IMG/VR virus record: IMGVR_UViG_3300009506_003033
Location: 20,499-84,498 of that record
Strand: one strand, 5' to 3'
DNA: 64,000 bases
From: a virus
Part shown: positions 58,762 through 64,000 of the stretch, one piece after another
How the letters are laid out: the number at the start of each line of letters is the position of its first letter
How positions within the stretch are numbered: position 1 is the stretch's first letter
Position numbers and translations under genes: made by a program
The notes under the pieces: model-generated
Databases searched by the model: none
What the model saw: the letters and a program-made list of their open reading frames with translations, nothing else
Told to the model about the DNA's origin: nothing

Positions 58762-58783
58762 TCTCAAGAATTAGGAGCATGAC

Positions 58784-59263
58784 ATGGAATTTGATTTCGA
58801 CGACCTGGCACTGATTGAAGTGCCAGTGAAGATCGCAGGCAAGGAATATCTGCTGCGAGAGGCCAGCGGAGAAGATGCCAGAATCTACAACAACGCGAGG
58901 ATGCAGGGCGTGCAGATGGAAGGAGAGAAGATACTTTCCCTTCCCGAAGACTCAGCCGGCATCCCGTCGCTGTTGGTAAGTAGATGCCTTTGGGAGACCA
59001 AAGATGGAAAGGCCACTGTTCGCGTTGCACTGAACAAGGTGCGTGGATTTCCAAGCAGGATAATCGGCCCGTTGTTCGAGAAAGCCAAAGAGATCAGCGG
59101 TCTCGAGGATGACACGGAGGAAACGATTAGTAAACAGATGAGCGAACTCCGAAAGCGACTCGAAAGGATCAGAGAGCAGGAAAAGGTAAAAAACGTGTTG
59201 CAAGGTACGGACGATGGCTGCGAATCGCAGATCATTTCCGTACCCCCGACATCCGAGAACTGA
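58784..59263 (+). CDS. Tail assembly chaperone, zero-frame product (G-like)
   Basis: 159 residues: MEFDFDDLALIEVPVKIAGK, YLLREASGEDARIYNNARMQ, LPEDSAGIPSLLVSRCLWET. Carries A-AAA-AAC at 59188-59194 for -1 slippage, as in lambda G. Confidence 0.8.
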   Translation: MEFDFDDLALIEVPVKIAGKEYLLREASGEDARIYNNARMQGVQMEGEKILSLPEDSAGIPSLLVSRCLWETKDGKATVRVALNKVRGFPSRIIGPLFEKAKEISGLEDDTEETISKQMSELRKRLERIREQEKVKNVLQGTDDGCESQIISVPPTSEN

Positions 59264-59454
59264 TGCAGAGGATGACGTATCGGGAGTTTCTGTTGTGGAA
59301 CGAATGGCTTGACCAGCAGGTAGAACATGTATCGGGTGCATCGAGACCGGAGCCGACACGAAGTACCATAACGAAGGAACAGGCAACGAAATGGAGCAAA
59401 TCGTTGTGGATACGAAGACTAAGATTGCAGGATAGGGCACAGGAGATCATGTAG
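59194..59454 (+). CDS. Tail assembly chaperone, -1 frame extension (T-like)
   Basis: After slippage at 59188-59194 the -1 frame is open: RVARYGRWLRIADHFRTPDI, RELMQRMTYREFLLWNEWLD, ending RAQEIM. The MTYREFLLWNEWL phrase is typical of the GT-type C-terminus. Fusion of 137 and 86 residues gives about 223. An independent start at ATG 59263 would give only 63 residues. Confidence 0.75.
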   Translation, partial: RVARYGRWLRIADHFRTPDIRELMQRMTYREFLLWNEWLDQQVEHVSGASRPEPTRSTITKEQATKWSKSLWIRRLRLQDRAQEIM

Positions 59455-59457
59455 CAG

Positions 59458-61521
59458 ATGATTGGTGCTGCGACATCCGCTGAAGTTGGTCGGTTAGTAG
59501 TACGTCTCCTCGGAGATTCTGCCAGCTACAAGAGCATGCTTCAAGACGCCAAGAAGCAGGCAGCAGACACCGCGAAAGCCGTTGAAAACTTCGGACAAAG
59601 AATCGAAACCACTGGTGCATCATTGATGAAGTTCGGTGTCAAGATGAAATTGTTCGTCACGGCACCGCTTGTTGGTGCTGGAGTGTTGCTGGCAAAAACG
59701 GCATCAGATGCAGAAGAAACCGCCAATAAATTCGCTGTCACGTTTTCTGGGGTAGAACGACAGGCAAATAGCATGGTCGCCACATTGGACAAAGCGTACG
59801 GTTTGTCCGATATGTCAGCCCGCAAATTGATGTCTAACACAGGAGATCTGTTGACTGGATTTGGATTCACGCAAGAAGCAGCGGCTGATTTGAGTTTCGA
59901 GGTTCAGAAATTGGCAGTTGATCTCGCAAGTTTCACCAACATTGAAGGAGGTGCCGAACGTGCTAGTGATGCTCTCACCAAGGGACTGCTTGGCGAGAGG
60001 GAAATGATGAAATCTCTCGGCATTGCGATTCTTGAAAACGACGTCAAGGCTCAGATGGCCAAAGATGCTGCCAGGGGATTGACCTATGAAAGCGAACGTC
60101 AAGCGAAGGCGTATGCTACCCTTCAATTGGCCATACAACAATCAAAGAATGCAATCGGTGATTATGGTCGCACATCTGGAAGTCTGGCTAATCAAACACG
60201 TGAATTGTGGGAAGACATCAGGGACTTGCGAGTAGAATTCGGAAAACTCTTGATACCTTTGGGTTCTGCGCTTGTTGGATCAGCCCGGACTGCCGTCAGT
60301 GCCCTAGCCAATATGGGAACCACAGCCAAGATACTTCTACTGTCGATTGGAGGGCTTGTTGCTGCCATTGGGCCGACTGCATTCGCAGCGGGTTCTCTGC
60401 TTTGGGCATTTGGTAAGTTAGCTCCGCTACTGAGTACTGTAGTTATACCTGCGCTTAGGGCAACTGCAGCTGCTATGTTAGGACTCAAGGCCGCATCTTG
60501 GGAAGTATATGCTATTATTGCTGCGATGATTGGCATCTGGTATGCCTACAAGAAAGCCATGGCGGCTGCGACGGACGAAATTGATGCAGAGACGGCCGTA
60601 TTAGAGAACCAGACAAACATAATGCAGAAGCGGCTGAATCAGCTTCAACAAGAAATTGATCTGACGGGAATGAGAAATGAATTGCTGAAAGAGACGCGGG
60701 CGCAACGAGAAGCTGACGCCTTGGAATCAGCCCGATTTAATGTCCAGCGAGCGAGAGCAGCATTTGAAGAAGCCAGGGCCGGAATCACTGTCCCACCATT
60801 GGAAGGAACGCCGATACAAGAGTTTTATAGACATGGAATAACACGCAATCCATTTGTTGGGCCAGAGCATAAGGGAACGCAATTTGACCGCGATTTAATA
60901 GCAGCACGTAAGAAGGCATTAAATGATGCCTATACTAAGCTTATTCAACTCGAAACAAAAGGCCCATCTACGGAACAAGCCCAACGAGATGCGATAAAAG
61001 CGTTTCAGATTATGCGGGCTCCGTTTGAAATGCAACAACAATGGCGCGATGTGATGATGGCATCCATTAACCAAGAGCGAGAAGACACTTGGACTCGTTG
61101 GCAACGAGATTTCGGTGCACAAGCATGGGCGATGAAGCAGTTGCCAGGCGCATGGGGCGGCAATCTAGCCTCGCTATTCGGGGCGACTCGGCGCGGACTG
61201 GGGGCGTCTCTCGGGGCCATGTTCTGGAGACCGGAAGAACAGGCACAGGCACGAGGCATACAGAGTTTCGTAGGTAGACGGGAGGCAGTGGCAGTTGGCA
61301 GTGTTGAGGCCAGTCAACGCAGGGCACAGACGCTCACACAATTGAAACAGGCCGAGAAGCAGATACAGCAGGAGGCTGAGAGAAAGAGACGAGAAGAGAA
61401 GTCGCAGCAGAAAATGGACAGTCTTACGGCAGGTCTTGGCAATCTCGGTAAGACTATCGAAAAGTGGATTTCCACTGGGACGACTAGTGGAGTAACTATA
61501 GATGCAGCGGATTTTGAATAG
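59458..61521 (+). CDS. Tape measure protein
   Basis: 687 residues. SYKSMLQDAKKQAADTAKAV, TIASDAEET-like region, AVGKLA-type membrane helices (ILLLSIGGLVAAIGPTAFAA, VYAIIAAMIGIWYAYKKAM) and long coiled coils. It has the standard TMP domain LSDMSARKLMSNTGDLLTGF. Short for a TMP, implying a tail near 100 nm by the usual residue rule (inference). Confidence 0.9.
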   Translation: MIGAATSAEVGRLVVRLLGDSASYKSMLQDAKKQAADTAKAVENFGQRIETTGASLMKFGVKMKLFVTAPLVGAGVLLAKTASDAEETANKFAVTFSGVERQANSMVATLDKAYGLSDMSARKLMSNTGDLLTGFGFTQEAAADLSFEVQKLAVDLASFTNIEGGAERASDALTKGLLGEREMMKSLGIAILENDVKAQMAKDAARGLTYESERQAKAYATLQLAIQQSKNAIGDYGRTSGSLANQTRELWEDIRDLRVEFGKLLIPLGSALVGSARTAVSALANMGTTAKILLLSIGGLVAAIGPTAFAAGSLLWAFGKLAPLLSTVVIPALRATAAAMLGLKAASWEVYAIIAAMIGIWYAYKKAMAAATDEIDAETAVLENQTNIMQKRLNQLQQEIDLTGMRNELLKETRAQREADALESARFNVQRARAAFEEARAGITVPPLEGTPIQEFYRHGITRNPFVGPEHKGTQFDRDLIAARKKALNDAYTKLIQLETKGPSTEQAQRDAIKAFQIMRAPFEMQQQWRDVMMASINQEREDTWTRWQRDFGAQAWAMKQLPGAWGGNLASLFGATRRGLGASLGAMFWRPEEQAQARGIQSFVGRREAVAVGSVEASQRRAQTLTQLKQAEKQIQQEAERKRREEKSQQKMDSLTAGLGNLGKTIEKWISTGTTSGVTIDAADFE

Positions 61522-62585
61522 TGGCACAACCTGTAGATACAGCACGTCTCATCTATTGGGATCTTGAAGTTGACGATGATGGATATCGCACTTATACGGC
61601 GAGGTATATGGTGCGTGTCTCCAGTGCGATAGCGTTCTCATATTTATACGGGCCTTATTACGTATCAAATGAGCCGCAAGGTTTCGCTACTAATATTTAT
61701 GGACTGCCAAAATGGGGTGACTATTGGGCGAACGGTCGAGATATCGACAGGGACGTCATATGTGCCAAGAAGAAAAAAATTACGCCGTACGAACAGAAGA
61801 ATGACCCGCACGAATACTTCATCGTCGAATGCTATTTTACCAACAAGGTGAGTGGTGGTGGTCCTGCTGGAGGAACCGGTGTACCTGAATATCCGCGTTT
61901 CAGTGGTGGATATACATCAGGCCGCATTGAGGCGAAATACGATTTAGAAGGCAATCCAATCATCAATTCCGTGAAGGAACCAGTAAGCGGACCACAAGTC
62001 GAGTTTGATGATAATCAACCGAGCGTGGTGATAGAAAACATTTCATGGGTAGGCCCCCAACTGCCGCAATTGACTGCGTTGGTTAACAAAGTCAATGGAT
62101 TCGCGCCGATATGGGGACTGGGAACTTCGCGAGGATCACTTGGCAATGGTACGCGCATCGTAAAATGTCAGTCAATCACATGGCAAGAAGTGAAACAGCC
62201 AGCACTCGGCGGTGGATTCACTAGATACTTCACTCGACGATTTGAATTCGAGGTGGGCGACAAATTTGACCGCGACGACATCATGGATGAAGGTACGCAG
62301 GTTCTAGATGGGGAATGGCAAGGCACTAGTCCAAGGGTATGGGTTCCATCTGGCAATACAAATTTTGTGCGGGCCACAGATGCAGCCGGAAACATGGTTA
62401 CCGTCCAACTGAATGGTGCGGGCAGCAAAATGCCAGATACGGCCTTGGATTCGGAGTTGCACAAGATACCACTGATAGAGAGCAAAGAAGCGGTGCGATA
62501 CTATGGTGAATTCACAGCAAATGACCTCGACGAGGTAGGAATAAATCCAGTCGATTTTCTAGCCTCCCGAAACTTGGGAGAATAA
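61521..62585 (+). CDS. Tail protein after tape measure
   Basis: 354 residues, GTG start overlapping the TMP stop. Beta-rich: IYWDLEVDDDGYRTYTARYM, GYTSGRIEAKYDLEGNPIIN, TWQEVKQPALGGGFTRYFTR. Position of distal tail or baseplate hub; family not named. Confidence 0.65.
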   Translation: MAQPVDTARLIYWDLEVDDDGYRTYTARYMVRVSSAIAFSYLYGPYYVSNEPQGFATNIYGLPKWGDYWANGRDIDRDVICAKKKKITPYEQKNDPHEYFIVECYFTNKVSGGGPAGGTGVPEYPRFSGGYTSGRIEAKYDLEGNPIINSVKEPVSGPQVEFDDNQPSVVIENISWVGPQLPQLTALVNKVNGFAPIWGLGTSRGSLGNGTRIVKCQSITWQEVKQPALGGGFTRYFTRRFEFEVGDKFDRDDIMDEGTQVLDGEWQGTSPRVWVPSGNTNFVRATDAAGNMVTVQLNGAGSKMPDTALDSELHKIPLIESKEAVRYYGEFTANDLDEVGINPVDFLASRNLGE

Positions 62586-62586
62586 C

Positions 62587-63003
62587 ATGTCAAGCGAAGC
62601 AACTATTCAATCAACACTTACCATACGCAAGCTGTCGAGCACGACAACGGTGCTTGACTACAGCAGTCGTCCGACGTCTTTCGTTGCCGATGTGACAGGC
62701 ACTAAAGGCCCATCTCCAGGTGCCGTGAGCATCACTACCGGCGGAACATCCATCGACTTGAGCGAGTTGAGTTGGCCGTCTCTATGCCGATTCATGAATC
62801 AGGACGATACAAATCGCGTGGAGGTCGGCGTCTACGATGGGGTTAGCACTTTCTATCCCTTCATTGAATTGCTGCCTGGTGAATCGTATACGATGCGATT
62901 GAGTCGCTATCTTCAGGGACCGGGGACGGCAGGGACCTGGGAACTCTATGGGCAAGCATACGGAGATACCGTAGTGCTCCTCGTGGAGGCATTCGAGTAC
63001 TAA
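62587..63003 (+). CDS. Tail-tip protein, hypothetical
   Basis: 138 residues: TIQSTLTIRKLSSTTTVLDY, GGTSIDLSELSWPSLCRFMN, RVEVGVYDGVSTFYPFIELL, LPGESYTMRLSR. A jellyroll-like pattern seen in small tail-fibre-base proteins. Confidence 0.65.
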   Translation: MSSEATIQSTLTIRKLSSTTTVLDYSSRPTSFVADVTGTKGPSPGAVSITTGGTSIDLSELSWPSLCRFMNQDDTNRVEVGVYDGVSTFYPFIELLPGESYTMRLSRYLQGPGTAGTWELYGQAYGDTVVLLVEAFEY

Positions 63004-63043
63004 AATTCAGCACCGGGAGCGGCTAAGGTAAAGGGGAGCATAA

Positions 63044-64000
63044 GTGCCTGAAGCCTTTCTTCTGAGTCAATCCGACAGGGACATTCTCCAGCGGTTTCTG
63101 GACCGCGAGCGAAAGAAAACGCCACGTCCTTTCAAGCGGCAATGGCATCGCCGTGACATGATCGAGGCTGAAGGCCATCAGTCTCCGGAGATATACTTCG
63201 CTCGGCCTAAATATGCGTGGGGCATACCGGCACGCAGCGGTGTTACTCCCGGCAGTGCAACATGCAACGTCTACAAGCTCTCTTCTGGATCACTCGTTGC
63301 AACAGGTTACACTCGACTCGTCTATAACTATTCCGAACAGTTGATTCGTTACGATTTCATTCCAATCTACAAGACAAAGTACGGCAAATGGTTCGCTGGA
63401 TCGCAAAGCCAAGTGCATCTTCTAGGGCAAGTCATTTATGATACTGATCCAGGGAACTACAGTAGCGTTACGATAAAATCTGGGCTGTGCGGTGAAGAAA
63501 CCACATCTGGATTCCAAACGAATTGCTGCAATTCGACGCATGTGAGGATATGGGCCGGTTCTTGGTGTACACTCTCGTGGATCAATTTTTCCTGGCACAT
63601 CGTGAAGCCATATAGTGCCACTTTCATTACTGGAGAAACCACTAGTGCGGCAGAGACGGGAGATAACGTGAATCTTACGGCAGTCGTTGGCATGGATGGT
63701 CACTATGCACCGACGACTGCGAGTGCATTCGTTTGTCAAGGTCCTTTGCTCGACGAGCAGTGCGTTCAAGCATTTTGGAATAAAGAAACGGAACGATGGG
63801 AAATCGCAGATGCGATGCGGGAGCTGGAATATTGTGAAGAAGAAGTAGTCTGCGATGTTATCTGCAATCCAGACGGGACCGTGGCGTATGTATGCTATGA
63901 AACGCTCAAATATCTCGTACCGAAGGATATGGACTGGACGCCATACAGCGAAGCTGTTGATTGTCCTGAATGTATATGTGTCCCATGCGGAGAAACTCAT
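63044..64000 (+). CDS. Tail-region protein, partial (runs off the window)
   Basis: 319 codons open to the right edge. GTG 63044 has AAAGGGGAG upstream: VPEAFLLSQSDRDILQRFLD, RQWHRRDMIEAEGHQ, then a beta-rich, cysteine-bearing part with GLCGEETTSGFQTNCCN and CPECICVPCGETH at the edge. Resembles the poorly known adhesin-base proteins following small tail genes. Confidence 0.7.
   Translation, partial: MPEAFLLSQSDRDILQRFLDRERKKTPRPFKRQWHRRDMIEAEGHQSPEIYFARPKYAWGIPARSGVTPGSATCNVYKLSSGSLVATGYTRLVYNYSEQLIRYDFIPIYKTKYGKWFAGSQSQVHLLGQVIYDTDPGNYSSVTIKSGLCGEETTSGFQTNCCNSTHVRIWAGSWCTLSWINFSWHIVKPYSATFITGETTSAAETGDNVNLTAVVGMDGHYAPTTASAFVCQGPLLDEQCVQAFWNKETERWEIADAMRELEYCEEEVVCDVICNPDGTVAYVCYETLKYLVPKDMDWTPYSEAVDCPECICVPCGETH

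Noticed and set aside
1-64000. tRNA or rRNA genes
   Set aside because: No convincing cloverleaf with T-arm GTTCRA and paired acceptor was noticed by eye; a tRNAscan-SE run would be needed to exclude them.

Overview
The window is a segment of a tailed, siphovirus-like phage or prophage genome. The evidence is a complete packaging, head and tail series (terminases, portal, MuF, DUF2213 protease/scaffold, HK97-like capsid, tail tube, tail-chaperone frameshift, tape measure) plus a recombination and replication block. No integrase, rRNA or recognisable tRNA was seen. The host is probably a planctomycete or a related bacterium, but this is inference: a dockerin plus PEP-CTERM protein, Gly-Ser-Tyr-Asp hexamer repeats and DUF2341/LamG surface domains are all frequent in that phylum. 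Most genes are short, overlap as ATGA, and start with ATG or GTG.

Layout. 31-5791 is a leftward early operon: small zinc-binding proteins, a PD-(D/E)XK-like nuclease, a Dam-type methylase, DUF6948 and DUF932 proteins. It diverges from the rightward genes at two interlocked promoters (5807-5840). 5852-10923 holds an HTH protein, small genes, then RecT annealase, SMC/RecF-like ATPase, YqaJ exonuclease and NinG-like protein. 10991-14273 is a run of small unknown genes with a MazG-like protein and duplicated gene junctions. 14389-22061 carries an intein-containing SNF2-like helicase, a radical-SAM homologue missing one cluster cysteine, a methylase, a ParB-like protein and a second helicase. A lone repressor-like gene (22071-22322, minus) faces a secreted trypsin-like protease with a collagen-like stretch. 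22372-26763 has mostly small membrane or secreted proteins, one apparently made by -1 frameshifting, and a sulfotransferase. 26769-31441 is a cassette in which four arrays of GGCNN pentamers separate ParB-like and methylase genes. 32225-63003 is packaging and morphogenesis, interrupted by secreted proteins and by an 1810-residue Ser-Pro-repeat surface protein. The right edge cuts a tail gene.

The most notable observation is a set of short, structured, apparently non-coding transcription units (3213-3334 minus, 11509-11640, 14423-14536 and 26803-26910). Each has a sigma70-like promoter or -10 element, two upstream strands that can pair in nested order with the loop of a terminator-like hairpin (a pseudoknot), and a U-rich end. 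The 3.2 kb and 14.4 kb copies share primary sequence and show a compensatory base change. I do not recognise this as a named RNA family.

Other unusual features are two probable -1 frameshift sites, two inteins, a MuF protein that carries an intein, a metallopeptidase motif and a hairpin-rich insertion with a nested reading frame, a palindromic repeat read as protein in two frames, and the GGCNN arrays. All calls come from reading the sequence; no database search was possible.
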